Shown here in pieces: positions 1 through 6,786 of a DNA stretch of 35,150 nt. Position numbers and translations under genes: made by a program. The notes under the pieces are model-generated. The model worked only from the letters and a program-made list of their open reading frames with translations. It made no database searches and was not told the origin of the DNA. Source of the DNA: a virus. The stretch covers positions 1 to 35,150 of the IMG/VR virus record IMGVR_UViG_3300009466_000007. One strand, written 5' to 3'. How positions within the stretch are numbered: the first letter of the stretch is position 1; each line of letters starts with the position of its first letter.

Positions 1-2
1 GT

Positions 3-272
3 GACTATGAAGATGGTCCAACCTACTGCTTAAATGTTGATTCACAAGGATATGGAGATCTGTATCAGAGGTCTTGGACTGCTGGATGTCCAGATGTATT
101 TTTTGGAAGAAGTTTTTGTGGAACAACATCAACTACAACACAGGCAACACAGGCTACACAGGCAACAACAGCAGAATGTGTTTATAATGGAGAAGTAACA
201 ATTGTTCCTTGCGGATATAATAATTGTGTTTATAGTAATTGCGGAGAATTCTTAGGTTACACTTCTACATGA
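3..272 (+). CDS. C-terminal part of a Cys-rich, Thr-linker protein (5' truncated)
   Basis: An open frame runs in from the left edge and stops at TGA 270-272, so 89 residues of the C-terminus are visible. It has seven cysteines (motifs PTYC, AGC, SFC, AEC, VPC, NNC, SNC). A Thr/Gln/Ala linker (STTTQATQATQATTAE) separates two Cys-rich blocks, and the composition is rich in Gly, Tyr and Asn. This looks like the tip of an extracellular or virion-surface protein, with disulfide-stabilised modules joined by a flexible Thr-rich linker. I do not recognise the family. The linker is of the kind that is O-glycosylated elsewhere, and the next genes encode sugar- and sulfate-transfer enzymes, but a link is inference. 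The codons used (GGA, ACA, GCA) match the rest of the phage. Confidence 0.7.
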   Translation, partial: DYEDGPTYCLNVDSQGYGDLYQRSWTAGCPDVFFGRSFCGTTSTTTQATQATQATTAECVYNGEVTIVPCGYNNCVYSNCGEFLGYTST

Positions 273-296
273 TATACTTTAAATGGAGGCTCTTAA

Positions 297-1076
297 TTGG
301 AAATAAATAGACGTTTGTATTTTTTACATATACCAAAAACTGGCGGTATATCGGTAACTTCTCAAATCAGGAATACCCTAAATAAAAACAGTATTCCTGC
401 GTACCCTCCATCTTCACCACCTCATGACGATATTTTTAATAACTATGTATATATTCAGGCACACCTAGCAAACTATCCACTAGATAAAACATCCAATCTT
501 GATGTAGCAACATTGCTACGAAATCCAGTAGATAGATCAATTAGCAACTTTTTGTTTATGTACAAAAACAATAGTTCTTTTGTAGAAAGATATTCTACTA
601 TTGATTCGATGATAAACAAGTTACGATTCTATTTGTTTGAGGATGAAGAGTACTCTTATCATAGAAACATACAGTCTAAGTTTATATGCGGATCACCAGA
701 AAATAACTATTACAAAGATAACAGTTTTACGCTAGAATCTTTAGTTAATAAAAGATCAAAAAATTGGTTTTTAGAGAATAATACGCCATCGCTACAGCAG
801 TCTTTAGATAAGATAAATTCATTTACTATTGTTGGAACAACAGAAAAAATTAATCTTTTTACAAGCAAAGTTAGTGATTGGTTTTTAAATAACTATGGGC
901 TGCCTATACCGTTTGACAACAACTTAATAGTAAATTATTCATCTATTCTTTATGACGGGATTGAGTATAATACACAAACACTAAAAGATATGCTTGGTGA
1001 CTTAGATATTGAGAAAGTCTTGGAAAACAACCTAATTGATTTTGAACTACACGATCACTTATATAACAGGGAGTAA
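297..1076 (+). CDS. Sulfotransferase family protein (PAPS-dependent)
   Basis: A 259-aa protein predicted to move sulfate from PAPS to a hydroxyl, most likely on a carbohydrate. The N-terminus carries the 5'-phosphosulfate loop (FLHIPKTGGISV, residues 9-20, with PKTGG at 13-17). The 3'-phosphate motif is at about 74-83 (LRNPVDRSIS, matching the family consensus LRxPxxRxxS). This is the arrangement of the Sulfotransfer_2 and heparan-sulfate 2-O-sulfotransferase group. There is no signal peptide or membrane segment, so it should act in the cytoplasm. The start is TTG at 297, chosen because GGAGG at 285-289 lies 7 bases upstream and the frame is closed just before. It is the first complete gene of a co-directional cassette ending at the 2816 terminator. 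Family assignment is firm; the acceptor is unknown. Confidence 0.8.
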   Translation: MEINRRLYFLHIPKTGGISVTSQIRNTLNKNSIPAYPPSSPPHDDIFNNYVYIQAHLANYPLDKTSNLDVATLLRNPVDRSISNFLFMYKNNSSFVERYSTIDSMINKLRFYLFEDEEYSYHRNIQSKFICGSPENNYYKDNSFTLESLVNKRSKNWFLENNTPSLQQSLDKINSFTIVGTTEKINLFTSKVSDWFLNNYGLPIPFDNNLIVNYSSILYDGIEYNTQTLKDMLGDLDIEKVLENNLIDFELHDHLYNRE

Positions 1077-1078
1077 CC

Positions 1079-1318
1079 ATGTCTGATAAAGAAAATTTAC
1101 TTGCTAGATATAAAAAAAATCTTGGAGAAACAAGACCTTGGGATTTAATTAATCCAAACACCAGTTTTTTGGAGGTAGAGGATGCTAACAAAAGGTTTGC
1201 TATATGTCAAATGTGTCCAGAGTTTGTTTCGCTTACAACACAGTGCAAGAAGTGTGGTTGTGTTATGAAACTTAAAACTAAATTAGAAAAGGCTACCTGC
1301 CCATTACAAAAGTGGTAG
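1079..1318 (+). CDS. Small zinc-ribbon-like protein
   Basis: A 79-aa protein starting 2 bases after the sulfotransferase stop, with a purine-rich SD (AGGGAG) inside the end of that gene. Six cysteines lie in the C-terminal half: C43-x2-C46, C56-x2-C59, C61 and C74. The core reads ICQMCPEF...QCKKCGCVM...CPLQKW. The two CxxC knuckles would bind one zinc, and C61 and C74 could add a second site. Small proteins of this type occur in aquatic phages close to 2OG-Fe(II) oxygenase genes, as here. The function is unknown. It could be an adaptor or specificity factor for the neighbouring modifying enzymes, or a small virion component. I rate it a certain gene with a speculative role. Confidence 0.75.
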   Translation: MSDKENLLARYKKNLGETRPWDLINPNTSFLEVEDANKRFAICQMCPEFVSLTTQCKKCGCVMKLKTKLEKATCPLQKW

Positions 1319-1327
1319 AAATAATAA

Positions 1328-2209
1328 ATGGAAAAGATATTTGTATCTATAGCATCCTATAGAGATGAAGAGTTGTTAGATACTGTTTTTTCTATTTTAA
1401 GACAGTCTGAAAATCCTCAAAGATTATTTTTATCTATATTTTCTCAAGATAGCAAACACCCAAAGTTGGAAGATATATTTTCTTTATTTGATGTCAAAGA
1501 CTATAATTATGAAAGAGTTCATTATGATGACGCCAAGGGAGTAGGGTACGCTAGGTATAAAACTCAAATCCCTTTAAATAAAACATACAAGTATTATTTT
1601 CAAGTAGATAGCCATACACAGTTTATAAAAAACTGGGACACAGTATTGATTGATGATTATGAAAGGTGTGTTTCAGTTTGGGGAGATTCAATTCTTACGG
1701 CATATCCAGGAACGTATGAATACACAGAAACAGGAAATATTAGGCTTGCATCTTCTCTTACTCCAACATGCTTGAGAGTACAAGATGTTGATGGCCAAGG
1801 TCCCACTAGGTATGAAGCAAAATATAAGCATTACTTTGGACAGGATATGGGAGAATTCCATGGGTTTTTTTGTGGAGGAATGGCTTTTGGATACACAAAA
1901 CATTTCTTAGAGGTTCCATATGATCCTAATATTTATTTTAATGGAGAAGAGCAAACTATGTCTATTAGGTTTTACTGTAAGGACATTAAATTAATCGCTC
2001 CACCAAAAAATTATTGCTTTCATCACTATACTGGTAAAAAAAGAATAAGGCATTGGGAAAATAACGAGGCATGGAAAAAGTACGACGAGTCTGGAATAAA
2101 CAGACTAAATGATTTCTTTGAATACAAACTAAATGACATATATGGTATCTCTGATATAGAAAAATACCATATGTGGCAATTTTGCTTTATAACACCAAGG
2201 GAGAGTTAG
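1328..2209 (+). CDS. GlcNAc-transferase-like glycosyltransferase (PF11397 type)
   Basis: A 293-aa protein with a GT-A-type fold signature. The start IFVSIASYRDEEL (residues 4-16) and the diagnostic QVDSHTQFIKNWD (92-104) contain the metal-binding D-x-H that replaces DxD in this family. Further on come VPYDPNIYFNGEEQTMSIR (196-214) and FHHYTGKKRIRHW (231-243). These blocks match the family of Dictyostelium Gnt1, which adds GlcNAc to hydroxyproline of Skp1 (established knowledge). No signal peptide is present, so it is cytoplasmic. The gene starts 9 bases after the zinc-ribbon gene with a weak SD and is followed 4 bases later by a prolyl-hydroxylase-like gene. The donor is probably UDP-GlcNAc or another UDP-sugar; the acceptor is unknown. 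Confidence 0.82.
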   Translation: MEKIFVSIASYRDEELLDTVFSILRQSENPQRLFLSIFSQDSKHPKLEDIFSLFDVKDYNYERVHYDDAKGVGYARYKTQIPLNKTYKYYFQVDSHTQFIKNWDTVLIDDYERCVSVWGDSILTAYPGTYEYTETGNIRLASSLTPTCLRVQDVDGQGPTRYEAKYKHYFGQDMGEFHGFFCGGMAFGYTKHFLEVPYDPNIYFNGEEQTMSIRFYCKDIKLIAPPKNYCFHHYTGKKRIRHWENNEAWKKYDESGINRLNDFFEYKLNDIYGISDIEKYHMWQFCFITPRES

Positions 2210-2213
2210 GAAG

Positions 2214-2816
2214 ATGGAAATGATAAAAAAAGAATTAGCACCAGGAATAGTCGTATATGAAAATATTTTAACTAATTCCTCTGACATAATTAATGAGTTA
2301 GAATTAAATGTTTCTGATAAAACACTTAACTGGAAGCAAACAAGTGTAAAGGCTGACAATAAAATATCTGTAGACCCTAAGTATAGAGACACAAATTTTA
2401 TATTTGTGAACTACCTAAAGTCTATAAAGGAGTCTCCAAAAACCCCTGCAGATTTTGCAAAAGCAACCTTGTCTGAATATTTCTATAGCGCATTTACAGA
2501 GTGTGAACTTGATTATGGATATGATTATAGGTTCATGCAATCTGAGCACGATGGGTATAGTATTTTAAGGTATTCGGAAGGCCAACAATTTAAGGATCAT
2601 GTTGATGATGCACCAGCCCTACACAGAAGAGTTTCAACAGTTTTTTACATGAATGATGACTATACGGGTGGAGAGATAGAGTTTCCTAGATTTAATCTTA
2701 AGATCAAGCCACAGAAGCATCAACTTTTAATATTTCCATCTACTTATGTTTATAACCATATTGTTCATCCTGTTTTGTCTGGTACCAGGTATTCAGTTGT
2801 TAGTTGGATAAAATAA
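2214..2816 (+). CDS. 2OG-Fe(II) oxygenase, prolyl 4-hydroxylase type
   Basis: A 200-aa protein with the double-stranded beta-helix core of P4H-like dioxygenases in its C-terminal half. YSILRYSEGQQFKDHVDD (115-132) gives the iron ligands H129 and D131. STVFYMNDDYTGGEIEF (141-157) is the family's central strand. HIVHPVLSGTRYSVVSW (182-198) supplies the distal histidine H182 and R192, which binds 2-oxoglutarate. It should hydroxylate an amino-acid side chain, most likely proline, using O2 and 2-oxoglutarate. It lies 4 bases behind the PF11397-like glycosyltransferase and is the last gene before a strong bidirectional terminator, so the cassette from 297 is probably one transcript. The substrate is not known; proline-containing fibre proteins in this window are candidates. 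Confidence 0.85.
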   Translation: MEMIKKELAPGIVVYENILTNSSDIINELELNVSDKTLNWKQTSVKADNKISVDPKYRDTNFIFVNYLKSIKESPKTPADFAKATLSEYFYSAFTECELDYGYDYRFMQSEHDGYSILRYSEGQQFKDHVDDAPALHRRVSTVFYMNDDYTGGEIEFPRFNLKIKPQKHQLLIFPSTYVYNHIVHPVLSGTRYSVVSWIK

Positions 2817-2850
2817 AAAACCCCTACTTTTACAGTAGAGGCTTTTTATT
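2813..2850. terminator. Bidirectional intrinsic terminator between convergent genes
   Basis: An A-run (AAAAAA) precedes the hairpin CCCCTACT-TTTAC-AGTAGAGG (one mismatch), which is followed by CTTTTTATT. Read on either strand it gives a stem followed by a T-run. It separates the plus-strand oxygenase gene, ending at 2816, from the minus-strand lysin gene, ending at 2861, so it probably stops transcription from both sides. Confidence 0.8.
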
Positions 2851-2860
2851 GTGTAGAACT

Positions 2861-3409
2861 TTAGTTGGGAAATTTACTCATCCACTCTTTTGTGCGTGGC
2901 GTTATGCCCTTCCAGGCTGACCAGTCTTCCCCACTATTTGACATGTGAAATGCAATCTGTGCATTTATGACGGGGTTTAATAAATCTGAATTCGAGACAA
3001 GGTTAAACTTCTCTCTACGATCAGGACCAAGCCTTCCAATCATATTAATCTGAAACATACCATAGGAACTGTCTCCAGTTTTGGTATTTCCATTAAATCT
3101 GATTGGTTGCCCATTAGATTCTTTTTTGGCTATTGCCCAAGCCTCCTTTAAATTGTTGCCCCTAAAGCCAACAAGGTATAAAAGTTCCTTGAGTTCACCA
3201 TCGGTTAGAGAACCCTTATTTTCAAACTTTTTTAATTTTTCCTCTGTAGAAACCAAAAAAACCTCTTTCGAGGCTTGGTCTTCAGCAACTACTATTTCAG
3301 TACTTAAATTGTTGCGTTCACTAGCATTGGCACCGTTAAGACCCTGTGCTGCCATTACTATAATCGTGAGTATTCCGATGAGTTTTTGTTTATCTTGTAT
3401 TACGTTCAT
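2861..3409 (-). CDS. Secreted SLT/lysozyme-like cell-wall lysin
   Basis: A 182-aa peptidoglycan hydrolase. An N-terminal hydrophobic segment (about residues 9-29, ending NGANAS) is a probable signal peptide or membrane anchor. The C-terminal catalytic domain (about 72-175) has the lysozyme/soluble lytic transglycosylase pattern: AWAIAKKESNG with likely catalytic E97, then GDSSYGMFQINMIGRLG (112-128) and a terminal DWSAW (162-166). Actinophage and other Gram-positive-phage lysins and virion muralytic domains look like this. It should cut the glycan backbone of the wall, either at lysis after export or at entry. The start is firm: AGGAGGA sits 4 bases upstream on the minus strand. It is the only minus-strand gene in the window and has its own promoter (3458-3487). 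No holin is apparent next to it. Confidence 0.82.
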   Translation of the reverse strand: MNVIQDKQKLIGILTIIVMAAQGLNGANASERNNLSTEIVVAEDQASKEVFLVSTEEKLKKFENKGSLTDGELKELLYLVGFRGNNLKEAWAIAKKESNGQPIRFNGNTKTGDSSYGMFQINMIGRLGPDRREKFNLVSNSDLLNPVINAQIAFHMSNSGEDWSAWKGITPRTKEWMSKFPN

Positions 3410-3428
3410 CTGTTCCTCCTTAGAAACG

Positions 3429-3447
3429 AAAAACCCTTTTCAGGGTT
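3429..3447 (-). promoter_or_regulatory. 5' hairpin in the lysin mRNA leader (possible attenuator)
   Basis: On the minus strand AACCCT-GAAA-AGGGTT forms a perfect 6-bp stem with a GNRA-type tetraloop, followed at once by TTT, and lies about 20 bases before the lysin start codon. It begins about 4 nt after the predicted transcription start. It could protect the 5' end of the mRNA or act as a weak terminator/attenuator that delays lysin expression. Confidence 0.5.
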
Positions 3448-3457
3448 GTTACTACTA

Positions 3458-3487
3458 AGTATAACATAATTTTGATCAAAAGGTCAA
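3458..3487 (-). promoter_or_regulatory. Sigma70-type promoter of the lysin gene
   Basis: On the minus strand TTGACC (3487-3482) is followed by an 18-base spacer and TATACT (3463-3458). The predicted start is near 3451, about 42 bases before the lysin ATG. This is one of only two promoters in the window with a near-consensus -35 box. Confidence 0.7.
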
Positions 3488-3523
3488 GTTTATGACAAAA
3501 TAAATACTTAGGTATTTTAAAAG

Positions 3524-3532
3524 TGGTATAAT
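3524..3532 (+). promoter_or_regulatory. Extended -10 promoter, leaderless start at 3541
   Basis: TGGTATAAT ends 8 bases before the ATG at 3541, so transcription should begin on or next to the start codon. No SD is present. It opens the fibre module and is back-to-back with the lysin promoter. Confidence 0.7.
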
Positions 3533-3540
3533 GAAATATT

Positions 3541-4071
3541 ATGGCATCAGGTAATACTAACGACGGTATATTTAATTTACCATTTCCAGTACCAGAAGAT
3601 CCAGTAAATGTCCACAAGGACATCGAAGCACTTGCTGATAGGCTAAAGATTGTTCTGCCACCACTGGGAATATCAGCATTTCAGTTAAGCGTAATAAATA
3701 AAAGCGGTCAGTCGTTAAGCGCAGGTCATCCTGTATATATAACTGGATACTCAACAAAACCAGAAATATCTTATGCCACCCAATCAACAGTTGGTCCAAT
3801 TTTAGGTTTATTAAAGCAGTCACTAGCAAACAATGCTGAAGGAATAGTTGTGGTTGCTGGAGTTATGGAAAATATTAATTTAAGTTCTGGTGGCTATGTA
3901 AATGGTAATCCAGTTTATGTTGGAGTATCTGGTGGACTTACTGGAACTAGACCAGCAACTGGAAATGCAACTGCTGTTGGAGTTGTAGCAGCAACAGGCA
4001 CCAATGGAATTTTAATTGTTCAAGCAAAAGGCAACGGGACCTGGCAAGCACTTAAAGATGGACTATCTTAG
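3541..4071 (+). CDS. Virion protein with beta-rich fibre-type domain
   Basis: A 176-aa protein. Residues 1-40 are a short N-terminal arm (FNLPFPVPEDPVNVHKDIEA). The rest is a Gly/Val-rich beta domain with the patterns VINKSGQSLSAGHPVYITGY, ANNAEGIVVVAGVMENI and NGNPVYVGVSGGLTG. This 'slot filled with a value' pattern (added G-x-PVYI, GIVV-x-GV and G-x-PVYVG strands) recurs in tail-fibre and virion-decoration proteins of aquatic tailed phages. A structural role, probably in a tail appendage, is inferred from that pattern and from being first in the fibre module. There are no catalytic motifs. The ATG sits directly behind an extended -10 box with no SD, so the mRNA is predicted to be leaderless. 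Confidence 0.65.
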   Translation: MASGNTNDGIFNLPFPVPEDPVNVHKDIEALADRLKIVLPPLGISAFQLSVINKSGQSLSAGHPVYITGYSTKPEISYATQSTVGPILGLLKQSLANNAEGIVVVAGVMENINLSSGGYVNGNPVYVGVSGGLTGTRPATGNATAVGVVAATGTNGILIVQAKGNGTWQALKDGLS

Positions 4072-4074
4072 GCG

Positions 4075-4083
4075 TGGTATAAT
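4075..4083 (+). promoter_or_regulatory. Extended -10 promoter, leaderless start at 4090
   Basis: TGGTATAAT lies just after the upstream stop codon and ends 6 bases before the ATG at 4090. There is no SD. It is a near-identical copy of the box at 3524-3532. Confidence 0.7.
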
Positions 4084-4089
4084 TTTACA

Positions 4090-4500
4090 ATGGCAACTTT
4101 AAGAGGATCTCAATCATCATACGACATAGGAAATAAACCTCCCACAGTTCTTTGGACTGTTGTTCGTGGAGATACATCTGGCTTTAAAGTTTATGTAACT
4201 GATGATGCAAAAGAACCTTTGATTTTAAAAGGTGAGGAATCAGAGTGGTCAATTACCATGAAGATTAAGAGACCTAACTCAACTCCTGGAGTAATTACAG
4301 ACGATGCAACACTTGTCTTGTCTTTAACTCCAGTCGCAGATGAAGACGACCTGGTTGGAGAATTTACAGTTTGGCTTACAGCAGAAGAATCAGTGCAACT
4401 TGAAACAGGAGACATCTTTGATATTCAGGTATCAGACCCAACAAGAGTATGGACAGTTTGCCAGGGTAGCATGAAGATCCTTGAAGATGTAACAGATTAA
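4090..4500 (+). CDS. Small virion-associated protein, possible Ig-like/baseplate fold
   Basis: A 136-aa acidic protein dominated by short predicted beta strands: TVVRGDTSGFKVYVTDD (23-39), WSITMKIKRP, LVGEFTVWLTAEES and DIFDIQVSDP. The opening 'x-RGDT-x-F-x-V-x-VTD' pattern resembles the small beta-sandwich proteins that join fibres to tails (BppU-N-like). That comparison is by eye only. It has no signal peptide or membrane segment. It is transcribed from its own leaderless promoter, and its stop overlaps the next start (TAATG), so the two are translationally coupled. It is a real gene on coding pattern and context; the exact role is unknown. Confidence 0.6.
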   Translation: MATLRGSQSSYDIGNKPPTVLWTVVRGDTSGFKVYVTDDAKEPLILKGEESEWSITMKIKRPNSTPGVITDDATLVLSLTPVADEDDLVGEFTVWLTAEESVQLETGDIFDIQVSDPTRVWTVCQGSMKILEDVTD

Positions 4501-4724
4501 TGGCAACAGCATTAATACTTGATAAACTTAATGGAAAAACAAAACAAATATTTCCTATTGACTACCCAATAATTCAGGTAGAAGGCTTTACAAGAAATAC
4601 TTTAGTTACAGAAATACTTCCTTTTAGAGTTAAGTTTTCAGCAATTCAAATACAGGCAATAGGTCTTGGAAATACTCCAGGAATTAGTTTACAGGTTATT
4701 GGATATAGTAACTATATTCTTTAA
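4500..4724 (+). CDS. Small hypothetical virion-module protein
   Basis: A 74-aa protein whose ATG overlaps the previous stop by one base (TAATG), so translation is probably coupled. The sequence is beta-prone and weakly basic (LDKLNGKTKQIFPIDYPI; FRVKFSAIQIQAIG). It has no cysteine, membrane segment or recognisable motif. I do not recognise the family. The position suggests an accessory piece of the same appendage as its neighbours. Confidence 0.55.
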   Translation: MATALILDKLNGKTKQIFPIDYPIIQVEGFTRNTLVTEILPFRVKFSAIQIQAIGLGNTPGISLQVIGYSNYIL

Positions 4725-4742
4725 TTATATTATTAAAAGGGG

Positions 4743-4751
4743 TGTTATAAT
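4743..4751 (+). promoter_or_regulatory. Extended -10 promoter, leaderless start at 4758
   Basis: TGTTATAAT ends 6 bases before the ATG at 4758. The only G-rich run (AAGGGG, 4737-4742) is too far upstream to serve as an SD. Confidence 0.65.
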
Positions 4752-4757
4752 TACAAC

Positions 4758-5207
4758 ATGGCTAAAATATCAATACCAGCGGTAAAGGCAAAGTTCCAAA
4801 CTGGTGATCGCCCATCACAGGCAGATTACGAAGATTTAATTGACACACTTGCAGGAGCAGGAAATGATCTTGGTTCAGCAGGTAACAATAGCGAAAACAC
4901 AATCTCTGGAATAGAGAATGTAACGGTAATCGATAATTTTGATGCCACAGAATGGCGCATGGTAAAGTACCTTGTGTCTATTGCAAAAACATCAGCAGGG
5001 GACAATAAGTTCTATGCTACAGAGTTAACAATTCTTGTTGACGGTACAAATGTAAATGTCAGCGAATACGGAACAATCGACAATGATGGGAATATTGGCA
5101 CCATTAATGTCTCTCGCACTGGAAATACCGTGGCTTTAACAGTCACTCCAGATCCTGCGATCAAGCCAGTCACTGTACGATTCGCTCGTATGGGACTTAA
5201 GGCATAA
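4758..5207 (+). CDS. Fibre-like protein with C-terminal beta domain shared with the next gene
   Basis: A 149-aa protein. The N-terminus (AKISIPAVKAKFQTGDRPSQ, 2-21) is a short arm of the type that starts small phage fibre proteins. The C-terminal ~85 residues (from VKYLVSIAK) form a beta domain with ELTILVDGTNVNVSEYGTI and GTINVSRTGNTVALTVTP. The last ~75 residues of the next protein (5226-6719) have the same pattern, with VKVAYG, KVLLTLDVNDNISITEYGVV and ISGTDVRLLVT. Such domains cap tail fibres of many aquatic phages and may bind receptors or trimerise the fibre. The two genes thus share a fibre tip on different stalks, here with almost no stalk. Expression starts at the extended -10 box at 4743. 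Confidence 0.65.
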   Translation: MAKISIPAVKAKFQTGDRPSQADYEDLIDTLAGAGNDLGSAGNNSENTISGIENVTVIDNFDATEWRMVKYLVSIAKTSAGDNKFYATELTILVDGTNVNVSEYGTIDNDGNIGTINVSRTGNTVALTVTPDPAIKPVTVRFARMGLKA

Positions 5208-5225
5208 TAAAAGGAGATATAAAAA

Positions 5226-6719
5226 ATGGCAACAGTAAATAAAGATTTTAAGATTAAGAGTGGACTCGTCGTTGAAGGCCTACAAGGTACAATCAATGGT
5301 GAAGTAATTCTTACAGAAAACGCAGGAGATCAATACATCCTTGACCTGATTGGCGGAGAAACATTAGTCAAGTCCGTATCAAACGAATTTGATGTTTCAG
5401 CAGGTGGAGAACTTTCACTTGATCGTGAAACAGTAGATGCTTACTATGATGCAGCAGGTTCTGCAGACGCAGCCGAGACAGCAGCAATCGCACACACTGA
5501 TGCTCGTGAAACAGCAATCACAACTGCTTACGAGTCATACGCTGACACAGCAGAAGCAGATGCAATTTCTACAGCAGCATCAGATGCAACTTCAAAGGCA
5601 AATGCAGCACAGGCTGCAGCAGAAGCAACCGCTTCAGCAGACGCAACTTCAAAGGCTAACGCTGCACAGGCTGCAGCAGAGGCCACAGCAGCAGCAGATG
5701 CAACTTCAAAGGCAAACGCAGCGCAGGCAGCAGCAGAGCAGCATGCAGATGACGCAATTGCAGCACTTGTAGATTCAGCACCAGAAACTCTTGATACACT
5801 CAATGAGTTGGCAGCAGCACTTCAGGATAATCCAGATATTATTTCTGATCTTCAAGGAATCGCAGCAGGAAAGCAAAATATACTAACACCAGGTGCAAAC
5901 ATTGATATCACATCAGATACAATCTCTGTAACTGGTCTTGTAGCAGCAGATATCTCAGACTTTGATTCTCAAGCAGTAACTGCTAACACTGGTCTATGGG
6001 ATACTATTGGTGATGCAGCAGCAGCACAGGAAGCAGCAGAAGACTACGCAGATGGACTTGCAGTCAACTACGATGCAGCAGGATCTGCAGCAACAGCAGA
6101 AGCAAATGCAATCGCACATGCAGATGCACTTACAACAGATGATGTTGCAGAAGGAACAACACAGTACTTCACAGATTCTCGTGCCAAGACTTCAGCAGCA
6201 GATCTTTTGACTGGTGCAAATCTTACAAACATTACAATTACAGGAAATGGTTCAGGACTTACTATCACCGCAGAAAACGGCGTAGCAGATTCTGATACTG
6301 ATGATCTAACTGAGGGTATAAATAACCTATACTTCACAGATACTCGTGCACGAGATGCGGTAGATGGAACAGATCGTTCATTTACTTCAGTTGAGTTAAA
6401 CTCAGTTGCTAAGCAGATTGCAGCAACACTTGAAGCAGCAACAGCAGGAACTCAGGTTGGATATGCATTTGCTAAGGCAAGTTACCGTTCAGCAGAATTC
6501 CTTGTAAAGGTTGCTTATGGAGATCATACAGAGATCTCAAAGGTACTTCTAACTCTTGATGTTAATGATAACATTTCAATCACAGAGTACGGAGTTGTTG
6601 GAACTAATGGTTCAGCATCAACAATATCTGCAGATATCTCAGGTACAGATGTAAGACTTCTAGTCACAACCGCTAACAATAACTCAACAGTTACTGTTGT
6701 GGGAACACTACTAGTTTAA
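5226..6719 (+). CDS. Long alanine-rich coiled-coil tail fibre protein
   Basis: A 497-aa protein with clear fibre architecture. The N-terminal arm ATVNKDFKIKSGL (2-14) is nearly repeated by the protein at 6787 and probably anchors the fibre to the tail. Then comes an Ala/Asp/Glu-rich helical stalk (about 75-180) with three tandem 19-residue units beginning DATSKANAAQAAAE. The element APETLDTLNELAAALQDNPD follows (about 186-205). A mixed region has two 'TQYFTDSRAK / NLYFTDTRAR' motifs, and the C-terminal beta domain is shared with the 4758 protein. No catalytic motif is seen. It should form trimers that project from the virion. AAAGGAG at about 5211-5217 supplies a good SD. Arg is often CGT, unlike the AGA-rich neighbours, which hints at high expression. 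Confidence 0.8.
   Translation: MATVNKDFKIKSGLVVEGLQGTINGEVILTENAGDQYILDLIGGETLVKSVSNEFDVSAGGELSLDRETVDAYYDAAGSADAAETAAIAHTDARETAITTAYESYADTAEADAISTAASDATSKANAAQAAAEATASADATSKANAAQAAAEATAAADATSKANAAQAAAEQHADDAIAALVDSAPETLDTLNELAAALQDNPDIISDLQGIAAGKQNILTPGANIDITSDTISVTGLVAADISDFDSQAVTANTGLWDTIGDAAAAQEAAEDYADGLAVNYDAAGSAATAEANAIAHADALTTDDVAEGTTQYFTDSRAKTSAADLLTGANLTNITITGNGSGLTITAENGVADSDTDDLTEGINNLYFTDTRARDAVDGTDRSFTSVELNSVAKQIAATLEAATAGTQVGYAFAKASYRSAEFLVKVAYGDHTEISKVLLTLDVNDNISITEYGVVGTNGSASTISADISGTDVRLLVTTANNNSTVTVVGTLLV
5583..5738 (+). repeat. 57-bp tandem repeat in the fibre stalk (3 copies)
   Basis: Units begin at 5583, 5640 and 5697, exactly 57 bases apart, each coding a 19-residue helix unit (DATSKANAAQAAAE plus a five-residue spacer). 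The third copy keeps only the first 14 residues. The period is a multiple of three, so gain or loss of a copy would change stalk length in frame. Confidence 0.85.
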
Positions 6720-6732
6720 TAATTGAAGGTTA

Positions 6733-6755
6733 GGGGGATCCTTTCAAAATCCCTC
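6733..6755 (+). other. Stem-loop in the intergenic gap (weak terminator candidate)
   Basis: GGGGGAT-CCTTTCAAA-ATCCCTC gives a 7-bp stem with one G-T pair. It is followed by an A-run, not a T-run, so it is a poor intrinsic terminator. It may be an mRNA processing or stability element between two fibre genes. Confidence 0.4.
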
Positions 6756-6786
6756 ACAAAAAAAATGTGGTACAGAGGAGAAATAA

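Noticed and set aside
5437-5772. A Gln-rich plus-strand ORF within the fibre stalk
   Set aside because: It is a frame-shifted reading of GCAGCA repeats in the Ala-rich coiled coil and has no translation signals.
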